Below are positions 39,566 through 52,017 of a stretch of 64,000 nt of DNA, piece by piece. Each line of letters begins with the position of its first letter. Positions within the stretch are counted from its first letter, which is position 1. This DNA comes from Enoplolaimus lenunculus (Eukaryota > Nematoda > Enoplea > Enoplida > Thoracostomopsidae), in NCBI GenBank assembly GCA_030248215.1, contig JASANG010000335.1, forward strand, positions 62,001 to 126,000, written 5' to 3'. The notes beneath the pieces are model-generated. The model was given only the letters and a program-made list of their open reading frames with translations. It did no database searches and had not been told where the DNA came from. The position numbers and the translations under genes are program-made.

Positions 39566-42500
39566 AAGATTGCGTCGTCTGCTTAATACGTTAGGTCAAG
39601 CAGTCTTTTACCATTTAACACATGATTTATTGTATTTGATGCTAAATTTATTTTAAAATTCGTCGAACTCACAAGTGCAGGATTCGAGGCGTTACGCATT
39701 GGAAGTTTCTGGAAAATTTTCACTATAAAAACTGTACCATAGCACGTAAATTTAGCGTAATGGTTCAAATATCACCAAAAAGACTTTTGAAAAATTTCAA
39801 AATCTTGGCGGCTCTAAGTATTTTGAGCCCTATCTCTTTGGCATCGACCAGTGGTTACCGCTTGACTAAAACCGAATCTACGACACTTCGTATTCCGACA
39901 ATTTGTCGCCCAACATTGTATCAAAACCGACGAATAAATTTGAGCAAAATCCTAAGCGTAAACCTAAGCCTATAGCGTAATGATGGGCGACGAATCGTTG
40001 AGTAAATAAAATTTCGCATTACAAGTGGTCCGTGTTGTCGGTTGCCGAATTGTCGTGAACCGACTAAAGAATGCAAGAGCCGAATTCACATTAGGCCCGT
40101 AGCCAGCCAGATTGAAGTTTTCCTATAGGAACCAAAATTTTTTGAAAGGGGATTATGTTCCGTTTGGCACCCCTCTGCCAATGAGTCCGAAACAACTAAA
40201 CCTTACCAGATTAAAGTAGCTCAGGCAAATAAAAGTTTAAAAATACTAATAAAATTGTATTTGGACACAGTCAAAACCAAAATAATGTAAATAATACATA
40301 ATAAAATAAATAAATGTGCAACTGAAAAACAAATTAATGCATTCGAGATTATATAGAAGCATACACATTTATCATTTGGGTGTTTTTTGTTGCTTTTGAT
40401 AGTAAATCAATTCTACTGCAAATTCCGTTGACAGCTCACAAACGCAACACCAGACTGTGACTGAAGCATTTGATCGGAGATCTAAGACGACGGGAACCGT
40501 GCGTGGGGCGTATACAAAGGAACAGTACCGGACCAGTCACCCCCATACTCCAAATTGGGGGTCACGAGCAGTCACCCCCATACTCCAAATTGGGGCTCAC
40601 CCCAAGGAAGGACCGACCCCACCATAACAACATTTTCAACAAAAAATAGCCCTCGATAGTCATCAGGATGTGAAAAAATTTCCATCACCGCACGGGCTCT
40701 CACCCTGGTATTTTGGGGGACTCACCTTAGCCTGTTCCAGCACTAACAAGGGCGGATAATGGATACTTCTCCGAAATTTCGGAACAAGAAACGGCACTTT
40801 TACACAATAACCTGCTGTATCCTGGAGTTATAATATTTCTCGCTCACAGCTGTGGCTAAAATTACGAAGGGCAGCTAACGGAATGGATTGGGCCGTTGGT
40901 GGCGCTAAGACTCCCGAAGTAAAATCCTGACTGTCTCATATCGAAAGATATCCGTTGACCTTAAAAGCATTTAAATATCTAATTCTAGCTTAATGCAACA
41001 CTGCAACGCAACAGAGTCTATTAATTTTCACCTTATAGGCTCTGCGTACATTTAATTAAAAAATACCTTCACTACTGCTTTTGTGTACAAAATGTGCCGA
41101 TTGTTCCATAAAATAAAATTTCTAAGCGAAAAACTTACAATGAAAACTGTTATCTTAAGAACATTATTAACCAATTTCCACATTGAAATTCTTCTCAGTG
41201 TTCATTCCGCTGTCAGCGACTAATAGAATCGACAGGTTTTTTGAGCATTGGGCAGACCGGAGGTTACCGTCAAATCCAACGCGCGAAGGTTATTTTGCAA
41301 TTACTATGCGGTTCCTTACCGGTTTCTTTCTCGTTAATATAGGGTGCAAACCGGTTTGGAAAAAACCCATATATACAAAGTATAAAGACATTGGCTGATG
41401 CAGAATTTTTCGATGCAGAGGATACTTTTTTGAATTCATGTGGTAACTTCGCTATATTTTGTGCATATTTGGCAAACAAAAATACTTCGAGCTTCAGTTG
41501 AACAGTTTGAGTCGCAAAATTTTTCATCAGGGCAGGAATGGTGCTCAATCCTCCCCGTCCAGCATGAACCCAAAGCGCGCGTCCCTGCTCCGTCTCATTT
41601 ATACTTCTCTGCAAGCAGAGAGAGAGAGAGAAAGAGAGAGACATCTATCAGATCAATTGATTTAACCATAAAAACAAATAAACGTTGATACAATTTGCCA
41701 ATTTTCACACCAGCACCACATTTTGGGTTTTGATAGTTTCAAAAACAAATAAAATTCTTTTCGCAATTTTTTTTGCTGAAACAAAACCAGAAAATTGTAT
41801 CATAATTCTCAAAAACATCGTACAGTCAGTCGTTCCGGAGCAAAGAAACAAAATCGATGCTTGCTTACACGTTACAAATAATTTCCTCAAAAAAAGGAAT
41901 TTGAATCGAAATGCTTTGAAGAGCGTAAAATAGGGACGTGATCACAACGGTGGGATACAAAGAATATATCCTCATGGGAAATTTCGGAAAAGACAACAAA
42001 AAAACACTTTTAACGAGCTTCAGAATAGCCGTCTCAAATTTAAGACCTCAAAAATATTTTCGTATACTTCAGGTTATACCTTTTCGTTGCGACAGAAATT
42101 ACGCCAATGAGGAAACAGACCTCAAAGTTTCCGTTTTTAGCGATGCGAAGCAAGAAACGAAACTATAAAACGTAATAATTTTTCAATGATTGTATCACAA
42201 CAACGAGGGTTTGTTTGTTATTCTCTCATTCCGCAAGTTTTTGAAATTAAATTTGTTATTTGTGAAGCAACACAATTATATTTCTTTCTCGGTTCATACT
42301 AACTGTCCAGCGACTTTGGAACGTGTACGCATACGTCTACACAATTTTTCCTCAAACAACTCGTTTCCTATTATGGCTATTTTGAGTAAAGGATGTATAA
42401 TTAACAGCAGATGACTTCAAAATTACAACACATAATTCGAAAAACTTTTCAACTCAACAGAATTGTTGAGTGACGTAAAATTAACGGTGCACTACTACCA

Positions 42501-42820
42501 ATTAAGCCGATATTAAATTGTTTGACTGAAATAGGAAATTGACACCCGGGCCAATCAAGGGTCGTATACAGACGGACAAACAGAACGATATATCATACCT
42601 CGAAATTTCGGGAAAACAAAGAAACGAGATTTACTTACAGTCTTTAGGATAAGTTACATTATTTTAGAGTCCAAATTTTCTTTACTTTAGGGTCGTACCT
42701 AAACAAACAGAAGGATAGGAAGATATACTTCAACTTAAAATCTCGGGGAAAATAAATAAAATTAATTTACATGCTTTAAACGAAGCTGCGTTACTCTAGA
42801 GCCCGATTTTTCTTAATATG
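39566..42820. other. Intergenic DNA with dispersed repeats
   Basis: 40540-40615 has a short tandem repeat (CACCCCCATACTCCAAATTG). 41612-41641 is a GA-rich simple repeat. 41935-42040, 42590-42680 and 42700-42800 are inverted relatives of the TTATTCTAAAGCCTG repeat seen at 21490-21600 and 49600-49720. No gene. Confidence 0.5.
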
Positions 42821-45800
42821 GTTGTATGCTTCCGAAATAAATTGCTGCTCATGGCATCGGAGAATGTACATTTTGCGTTGAAATTCTTATTCAAGTATAT
42901 TTATCAGTGGTGCAGCCAGGGATTTAAAAAAAGAGGTCGCATCCAAGCAGCGGTTCCAGAAATTAGCGACAGGATTATACGTTGGAGGTAAAACATTATT
43001 GGCGATTTACAGTGGATTAACACTTTAGATGGGAAGGATTTACTGCGAGCGGGAAGAACTTACCGAGGATCACAAGAAAATGAAACAAATCTCGCGAGCA
43101 GAACGAACGAGAAGCCACAACAACTTGGAATTGTCCTCGCGAGTTAGGTGAGTCAAAATACAAACGTATTTTTTCGCATCAAATGTATTCCGCTCATACC
43201 ATTCTACTTTAACACAAAGTGTTACTTTATCCGATTATGGTTTAGTCTCTGTGCCGGAGCAGGCAGGGGTGAGGGCTCCCCCCAAATTCTAGGTTAGGGG
43301 GCTCCCAACTCGCGGTCGAAACGAGCGAGAAGCCAGATCTATTTTAAAACTTAAGCGGTTTTTTACAGGTTAAGGGTGCGGGCCACTTTAGGGATGGGGG
43401 GCCCCAAATGGGGGGTATGGTGGTGTCTGGTTCTTCCCTGTTTAGTTTGTTTGGGTAGCTATTTGTTTGAAAGCCATCTTGGCAACAATCAGTTAAAACA
43501 ATGGCGGAACAGTGAACATAACAAAGGCCGCACGCGAAATTTTCAAGGTGTACCAATGCCAGACACTTTGATAAATATAACAAATTGTCATAATTTTTTT
43601 TGGTTGTCAGCCGGAAGGGGAAAACTCCACTTCCGGTGAGGTCTTTTATCAAACTCGAAGTTCAAAGACGCTTCATGATTCGTATACGCAACGTCAAATG
43701 GGTTGTAATAAAAGTTCAGTATTAACCTTTTACCAAATTCGACCGACACTGTATATCCCAAAATCACAAATCGTTAGCTTTTGTATTCTTTTTCGTCTCA
43801 TTTCAATTGAAGGTTTAGACCTAAGCTTAGGATTAAGCATAGGGAATTTGTTCCTAGCGATTTTGTAAGCAAAACCGTTCTTAAAAATTATTTTAAATTT
43901 GAGGTAAAATTCAAAAATTATAAACGTAGAATAGTTCAAAAATATGATTCTGACAACGTTAACCGAATATAGTTGTGGTGACCGTTACACTCACATAAGC
44001 AATAATACCAGCCAAAAGCGTTAACCTCAAACCTGCAAACATTAAACGTTCGCCCTTTTTGCATTCACAGTTACTTGGACCACAAATCGTTCTCAATGCC
44101 GCATCTGTTAACACTTTTGATAAATCATACATGTTAAACGTAGATGTAACACGATACCCCTGGTCAAAACAGTTGGTGCTATGAACGCATACATTTGTAA
44201 GTTTGAAGGCAAAGCAAAACGGTTTAGGCTGTTATTCTGTTTTGAAGTCACCAACTCTAATAACTGTGGTCAGCTGCTTGAATACATTTGATGAAAGTTT
44301 ACGAGTAAAATGTCATATTAGCGAATATTATTACTCTCGTAATTATTTCGGCCAATATATATATAGAACGGGGCCGTAACGCATATTCCTAAGCCTAAGC
44401 CTAAACATAAGAATGGGCTTATACCGAAGTCTAAGTCTAAGCTCAAAAATTAGTCCAAAGCTTAAGTTTATCATATTGCAGCCCCACAAGAATACTTTTA
44501 CCGCCACTGATGTTTTACATGGACCATAATTTTCGACCATAATCTATGCTCAAATTTACTATAAATAGCTCAACATTGGACTGGATCAAAAAATTTAATG
44601 GACACCACTAATTCAGGTATTTAAAAGTAAATTGAAATAGAAATATTTTCAGATGGATTCTAAAACTATGATTAATATAAGCGTCGCTCCCGATGATGTA
44701 TTGCGAACTGATGGACATAGGAAATACTGGATTTGAAAATGTATCGTTAATTGCACAAATGGCCACGTGGCTAAACTTTTGTTTACAAATCTATCAGCTT
44801 GTTGTGTCTGCTAACTCGTGTTCTCTCGCAAGATCCTGCTCCGTTATCCCCTATGTGAAAATTTTTTTAACTCTTCAGTAGATTTTTTAATTTTACCCTA
44901 TCGGAAATTTATAATTGAAGTAGTGCAATAACATAGGGTTTGCGATCTTATAATACAAGATCTATCTCGCCAACTGGAAAATATGTGCTACACACATTCG
45001 CGAATATTGACACTAAATGTACAGTTGTCGAACTAGCGAATCAAAGACTTTGAACACTTATTTCCTATTAGTAAAGACACGCAGTTCACTTTCTTAACCC
45101 ATCCTCATCCCTATTATACAGCAGTGATAGAACGAGGGTGGCATTAATATGGAAGTTTCTTCTTCTCTTTGTAACAAAGCCACCCATGCTGTTATATACA
45201 ACACCTTAACTCTTTCTCAAACTAGCAATATTTGTTTAAAGTTTCTGCTTTTTAAAATGATAGCTTTTATGGGAAGGCGTGTCTAACGCTGTCTATAAAA
45301 ACAATTTTCTAAAATCCAACAACTATTTTTCATCTAAGTGCTTTAATACTGGCGGTTCCGAAGGGGTTCACCCAGGCATAGCCCCCTGCCAACAGGGATC
45401 GAAACGAAAACTTCTTATTACGGTTTACTACTGAAATTACATTTGACTTGTCGCTCGGTTCGCTCGCGAGTTTTTTTACTATTATATATCGCAAGGCCTT
45501 ACCCATTGTGAAGGTCTTCGTGTGCCACTAATGCATAAGTTTTATACAAACAAAAGCGTGCAGAGTTAATTATTTGAAATGGAAACTGTAAATCGTTCCA
45601 AGCCATTGAACGCTTAGGCTTTGTTTGCAAAATTGCAGAATGCAAAATTGCAATTCAACATTCAACCGACGCGAAAATTACATAAAATGTAAAAGCGTTT
45701 TTTGTTGTATTTATTCATATTTGAACAATCCAGTCGATTCTAATATGTTGTATTGGAACGTTTGTCAAAGATTAGATCTATAGTTTCAAATGCGTTTAGC

Positions 45801-48528
45801 AACTATCATCATGCAGCGATAGGTTTTCAAACTGACGAGTGTCGCACATTTGCAATTGCAGATCTCAAAATTGGTTCAGAAGTTGTTCCAATCAAACACG
45901 AACAATGTGCTAAATTTCAAACCTCAATGTGCGCTGGTTCCAAAGTTTCATGATCTATCAGCAACTGATTATAGATGCTACGCACGTTTGAGAATACAGG
46001 CTCAATTACTACGAACACTGAATGAGTAAACAAATGGGAGCACTTCGCAGCCGCAATTATTTCAAAGCTTCAACTGGTGCCAAATCCTGGTACGCTTATC
46101 GGAAGTGGTTTATAGATGTCGCAAGTTGGGTTAATCAAGTTCCAACAGACCGTTAAAGACGGTACTGGAAAATTTTTCTACTAACTTTTTCTCACGCCAA
46201 TATTTTTATTAAGCCTGAATTCTAGCTCCAAACTAGGAATCAATCCGTATACAGTTGTCTATTTGCAAATCTGGTGCCACCATGCTATTAGTTTGCTAAT
46301 TGAAACTAGAAAGGCAGAGAAAACTACTGTTTGTACAATACAGGACGCTCAACCTCTAATTAATGAACGTTTATCAATGCAGAAGATAGCATCAATTAAC
46401 CTATTAGTTGGTAATTCAGTCAAAGGGCCTCACTGTAAGCGACATCGTAAATGTTTTTGCCACATTTGCGAAAAATTAGTCTAAATTCTGACCATTCCAG
46501 TACTGTCAGGCGCACGAAACATTGAATCTGTAGCAGTACGCAAAATGTGTTCAACTTAATTTATATTGTTTTATTTTTCCTCTTGAATATGATACTTGCG
46601 GCGAACGACACGGGGGGCCTCGGTGAAGAACAAGAAGGCTGAAAGCCCGGTGGGATTACATAGGGCCTGAGCTCTGAACATGTAAAAAAATTGCTACTTA
46701 AACAAAATAAAACAACGTTTTTAAACAAACACGGTATAAAATCAGTTTTTTCTTAGCAAAAACATTTCCAAGTTTGTCCAATAAATAGATACTACAACGA
46801 TAGTGCGATGGGGTGCTAAAGATGATGGATGTAGAGTAAATACTATAACAAGTGATTGCAGCCACAGTTTGTGCAGTGCGCGCTGGGATGCGCACAGTGA
46901 CGGATGTGGAAAGTTATGATGGGGAGAGGTCCGGAACGATATATATTAAACAAAGCCCGCAAGCAAAGCGACCAAGAAATAAAACACAATTTTAGTACGA
47001 AATTTTGCCCAAAAAATTGGGTTTTGATCTAGGACGCCTAATCAAGATGGGCCCCTATTGGATCCGCCAGTGGATGTGCACAGTGTCAATTTTGCAAATT
47101 AATGCAAACGCACTGTATCAAAACAACACATTATTATGTTGTCATCAGTGCAAAATTGCATAAAATTGCAAAAACTGCAAAACGTGCACGCAGCAGGTTT
47201 AATTGGAAGGAAACGCTTCAAGAACAATAATGACGAAATAATGATTGGTTCCAATATTTCCATGTTTAGCTGAGGGCAACAAGATGGCCAAGAGCAGGAC
47301 CGTGTTTACCATACCTAAGCCACCATTTGTAAGGACTGGGGCTAAAATGGGCCCTGCATTGAAGAACATAACACCATAAGCGAGATGCTTGGACCATATA
47401 AGCATCACTCTATTCTTTAGAAGACAACGTGGAGGTTTTTTAAAATCTAAATCGATCGGAGTTTAGCTTTCGGAAGGGGCTCTGTCACTACAAGGCATGA
47501 TCCACACTACGAAAGTTGTTCTTCGGACGTTTTGAATTGGCAAATTGCAATCAAAACATTTGTTGTGATATTTAGCTTACATTACAACACGTAAAACTTA
47601 GGCCGAAAACGGAACGGGGATAGCAAATTTATGCTGGAATCGCTAGTGAAAATGTTGCCATTAAAGGCCCATGTCTACAACAGGACCGGAACGTTTTCCT
47701 GCGGGGATGCAATAGAGTCAGCTTAAGCTATACACTGACCGTATTACTTAGGCTTACGCTATAGGCTTGGGAATAGGCTGATCTTTACGGTTAGGTTAGG
47801 CTTAGGCTTAGGCTTACGCTCTGGAAAATGCTTTTACTACTCTTCCGTTCCGGTTCTATACATGGGCCGTGTGAAATATATCTTAGTGATACAAACTAAT
47901 ATTAATTTCGAAGATCTTGCAAATAGCAAATTTTAACCTGTCTTGTATATATCGGGGTTATGCGAAATTGCTAATTAAAACACCTTATTAAAGTATAACC
48001 ATTTGTGTTTCTAAAATATAAATTTCGGCCACACCGATCATTGTGGGTTTGAACTCGTTTACTGATTAGTAATTTTTGTTCGAACCCACTGGCGTTGCCT
48101 GATGGGAGTCACGGTAATCACCCTTTTGGAATTTTTGTTGTAAAGCTTTGGAACTTTTTCAGTTGGTATTAACAATTGCTTTAGAAAATTTTCTGTAACG
48201 TTTATCCAGTAGTAAAATCATGACTACGCCCCTGTTTGAAACTGCAGTCAAAAACAACCAAAATTTAAAAATCTTTTAACAAATACTTTACTTGACAAAC
48301 AAGTCTTATATTAACTTGTCTCACACACCACAGGTTAAACTTTTGCTACTTTTTCGAAGTCAAGTTTACTGCTGTAGAGATTTTACTTAAAATATTTAGG
48401 CAAAGCGTAAACTCGAAAAACAATTTTTTAAACTATAAATTTCGGTAAAATATGTAGTATTGTGCCAGAAAATTTGTCAACAGTTCGGGCTATCATATTA
48501 GTTAAATATCTACACATCTTCACACTAA
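42821..48528. other. Gene-free stretch, mostly unassigned
   Basis: Contains diverged element pieces (CAGTGGTGCAGCCAGGG-like sequence near 42905, GGATCCGCCAGTGG near 47072) and CCTAAG-type islands at 44388-44450 and 47755-47815. A short hydrophobic frame at 47199-47408 is unconvincing. Confidence 0.4.
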
Positions 48529-48684
48529 GAGCTGCGCTATACTTTATTGCGCCGAAACAAAAATATAGGCAAAATCTATTTGGTAGCGTGCGGCAATTTA
48601 CAAAAAAAACTTTATCGTACCGCGCGCCCCTGTGCAGCCGCGTTTGCCGGTCTCCAGTGGAGCGCGGCGAGTATAACGCAACGC
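48529..48684. mobile_element. PIF/Harbinger-like MITE, copy 3
   Basis: Ends GAGCTGCGCTATACTTT and GAGTATAACGCAACGC, flanked by TAA and TTA (one mismatch). The interior differs from copies 1 and 2 but is also GC-rich. Confidence 0.65.
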
Positions 48685-50740
48685 TTATGGGTCTTCCGCG
48701 ATAAATTGAACAGCGAGTATATGCACCAGGCGGAGCCGTAGACCATCAAATTGTGCTGCATCACCGGAACCAAAGCTGGAGGGAAAACGTAATCCTGTGG
48801 TTAAAATAATGAATAATCTTCAAAACTGCAAACTATGTCAAATTTTCTTTTATGCTTCATTTTAAAACTTACAAGAATACAAGATACGGTGAATAACTCA
48901 ACTTAAAAATATGAAAAGTTTCACTACTGAAATTGCCGAAACCGCCAAGAAAAATTGTTCCGCAGGAAGCGGTAATTAACTTTCTGTTTGCATCTTTATA
49001 AAACGGAACAAACTAAAAATAAAAAACTTTCTAAATGATATAAAAACTAAAAAAACTCAAATTATGTTTTTAGCGTTGTGGTGTAACCATGGTTTCAAGT
49101 TAGGATTATTTTTCTTAAAAAATTTAGTCAAACATAGCAAGTGAGAAAAACATTTGGGTTTCTACTCGACTGTGCCAGGGGGCTCATTCCTCGTGGAACA
49201 GTTCTGATTCCTTCTACAAAATTTTCAACCTTGCTTATAAGTCATCAAAAACCCTTGTATGCCCCTCCTGAAAAAACTTTTAGCCCCTCTAACAAGGTTC
49301 GCTGGCTATGGGCGTGAGTACAATATTCAAAACCTTCAAAGTAACCTAGTTTTCGTACGTTTCCAACAATTTCGAAATTATATATCAGGGCAATATCTGC
49401 TTTATCTCCTACACCCAGTTATCTATTCAACTGATTGTCTGCCGCATACAAGGAAACGACCGTCTATACTGACGGTAAACATGAACGTTTACCAAGAAAT
49501 CAAGTCAACCACACCGTGTAGTGCACAATTTTGACCAGGGTCGTATACAAGATTTCAGATGGGAACAACATAACCTCACGTACCAAAAAAATAACCTTTG
49601 TAACTCGAAAAGTTATTCTAAAACCTGTTAAAAGTTACTTTTTGTTGTCCATAAAGAAATGTTGGGATGAGACACGTCGATCGCTATCCCTTTGCGTGTC
49701 TACGCTCCTGATGTTAACCAAATTCAAAGTCACAAAGTACACATCATTCGACACGCCGCAAATCGATGTATAAATATACACAAACGTCTGAGATATTTTG
49801 AAGCATCTTTTGATATCGCCGACATTTTATTTCATTTTATGACAATTTTAAATTTTTGACCATATGGTCATTGGGTATCACGAATGTAGCCAGGATTTCA
49901 TTTCAAGAGGGTATCAACGTCATGTAAACATTGCTTTGCCAGCTAGGAACACATTGTGTCCTTTATAATACAGACTTTAGTTTAAAGCCTGTGTCTATTT
50001 TTGTTCTCTCCTAAAATGTCATGGGATATGTCAGCCTATCCGCTCCCTCGGTAGGCTCCTGTCGGGTTTTATAGGCTCGCTGTGAAGATGGCCAGCAATT
50101 TGCACACTACTATTTACATTTTTGTATATCAGAAATTAAATCAAATATTTGACCCTGGCCACAAGTATAAATATGTTGAAGATTAGTTTGGGTCAAAAAT
50201 ATACCGGATATGCATATTTACAACGGTTTTCGCGTCCGCATTTCCGGTCCGTTTAATAAATAGCAATGTGTTCCAAAGCAATTTTTGAATAAAATTGTTT
50301 TGGAACACAAAACTACCAGAATTATACATACTTCCGACCACCATCTGTGACGGAAACGATGACAAGTTTCAGTGTTTGAGATTAATGCGAAAATTTATAC
50401 ATTGATGAGCCACATTCTGAACCGTGTGGTGTAAACACCGTTACGAATACGATCGACACTCCACAGAATGTCTTCCATTCCAAGGTTCATAGTTTGTCAT
50501 GCCCTGCACTGCCAAACGGTATTCGTACTAATAATATTGGTACCATATTAGCGAAAGGTAGTCAAACTTTGACAAAGTTGATTAGTGTCACTGTGAGGCT
50601 CGTACTGCTGTCCCAAGGACAACAAAAGTGAAGTAGTAAATGAAATCACACCTGCTGGGTCCTCAGGTTTTGCTGAAAGGGGGCAACAAGGACAGCACGA
50701 CAATCCTGACAGTAAGACAGCATGTACATTAAGACAAACG
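48685..50740. other. Intergenic DNA with GTAGCCA and TTATTCTAAAGCCTG repeats
   Basis: 49183-49315 is a GTAGCCA-family copy (TTTTCAACCTTGCTTATAAG ... TTCGCTGGCTATGGGCGTG). 49600-49720 and 49880-50050 carry the TTATTCTAAAGCCTG dispersed repeat. No gene. Confidence 0.5.
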
Positions 50741-51084
50741 GGCCAATGTTACTTTAAGGGGCGGGTTCCAAACGGATCAATGTCACTTTAAGGGGCGTAA
50801 CAGTAGATTAAGTGTATTCCTAAGCCTAAGACTAAGCCTAAGAGTAAGAATGAGCACTTCCCCAAAGGCTAAGCGTAAGCCTAAGACTAAGCCTAAGCAA
50901 AAAAATGTAATCTAGAATCTAGACCTTAAGCCTAAGACTAAGCCTAAGAGTAAGAAAGAGCACATCCCCAAAGCCTAAGCGTAAGCCTAAGACTAAGTCT
51001 AAGCAAAAAATGTAATCTAGAATCTAAACCTGCGCTTTTATAGACCCACCAGAAACCTGGATGCCCCTTAAAGTAACATGGGCC
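50741..51084. mobile_element. GGCC-ended MITE carrying CCTAAG arrays
   Basis: Inverted ends GGCCAATGTTACTTTAAGG and, reversed, GGCCCATGTTACTTTAAGG, flanked by an exact 8-bp duplication GACAAACG (50733-50740 and 51085-51092). Inside is a tandem pair of about 110 bp made of CCTAAGACTAAGCCTAAG-type hexamers plus AATGTAATCTAGAATCTA. A partial copy is at 51880-52017. Confidence 0.9.
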
Positions 51085-51879
51085 GACAAACGCGTAGACG
51101 ACTTTTTTAGTTTACAGTCAGAGGCCTTCTCCTCTCCTAACCCTCGCGACTTTAAGTTGCCCTTGGCAAGAAATTCTAGCTTATATAAATTTCGAAACCA
51201 GTTTATTGCGTTAATACAAATTGAGATCGTGTATAAAAACCACAGTACAAACATCTCAAGGGGGTTTGACCCATGATACTCGCCTGGGTACACCCCTGTT
51301 TATTAAACAGGTTTTTAGCGCTGGTTGGCCTACGCTGCACTGTTGCTTGTTGTTGTTCAGGAACAGCGACACGGCCCTTAGCGTAACATTGGTCGGACGT
51401 AAAATTTGTTGCTGACTTTTGACTCAAACGCGTAGGAGACAAATCGCAAAAAATCAAAACAATCTCAACACGGGTTCAGCACATTTGGATTACTTTGTTG
51501 CAACAGACGTTTGTAATTAATGAAATATTAATATGTTAAAACTTAATTTTATCATTTTGAACAGCTAATCATGTAAACCAAAAGTCTTTGTTGGCGACTA
51601 AAAACAGACGCTAGAGTTCAGAGTTCAAACTCGTTGAGTTTGCAACAATCTTATTCACAGCCGTACCAAAGGTCAAAGCTTTACTGGAAAGATTGTCAGT
51701 AGCATTGATCGACCAGTTGGCAATGCTTAATTGAAAATTTCTCAAAATCCATTTATTAGGAATAAACAAAAAAGCTTCCAAATCAAATCCGATTTAATTG
51801 ACTACTAAAACAACATCAAATCCAGTTCAGATACGAGACTAACTTTCAATTCTCTGACTTGGAATTAAAGTTGAATCGG

Positions 51880-52017
51880 CCCATGTTACTTTAAGGGTCG
51901 TACAGGTTTCTGGAGAGTCTATAAACGAGTAAGTTTATATTCTAGATTACATTTTCTTGCTTAGGGTTAGGCTTAGGCTTAGGCTTAGGAACTCATTTTT
52001 GCAACGCTTAGGCTTAG
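51880..52017. mobile_element. GGCC-ended MITE, partial inverted copy
   Basis: Starts GGCCCATGTTACTTTAAGG and matches the reverse complement of the right part of 50741-51084, through AGGTTTCTGG, TCTAGATTACATTTT and TTAGGCTTAGGCTTAGG, then ends. Confidence 0.8.

Noticed and set aside
47199-47408. Minus-strand hydrophobic frame with possible splice sites, transporter-like
   Set aside because: Too short and without a diagnostic motif; no neighbouring exon found.
50818-51010. Telomere
   Set aside because: Degenerate, internal to a MITE with target duplications, and surrounded by unique DNA.
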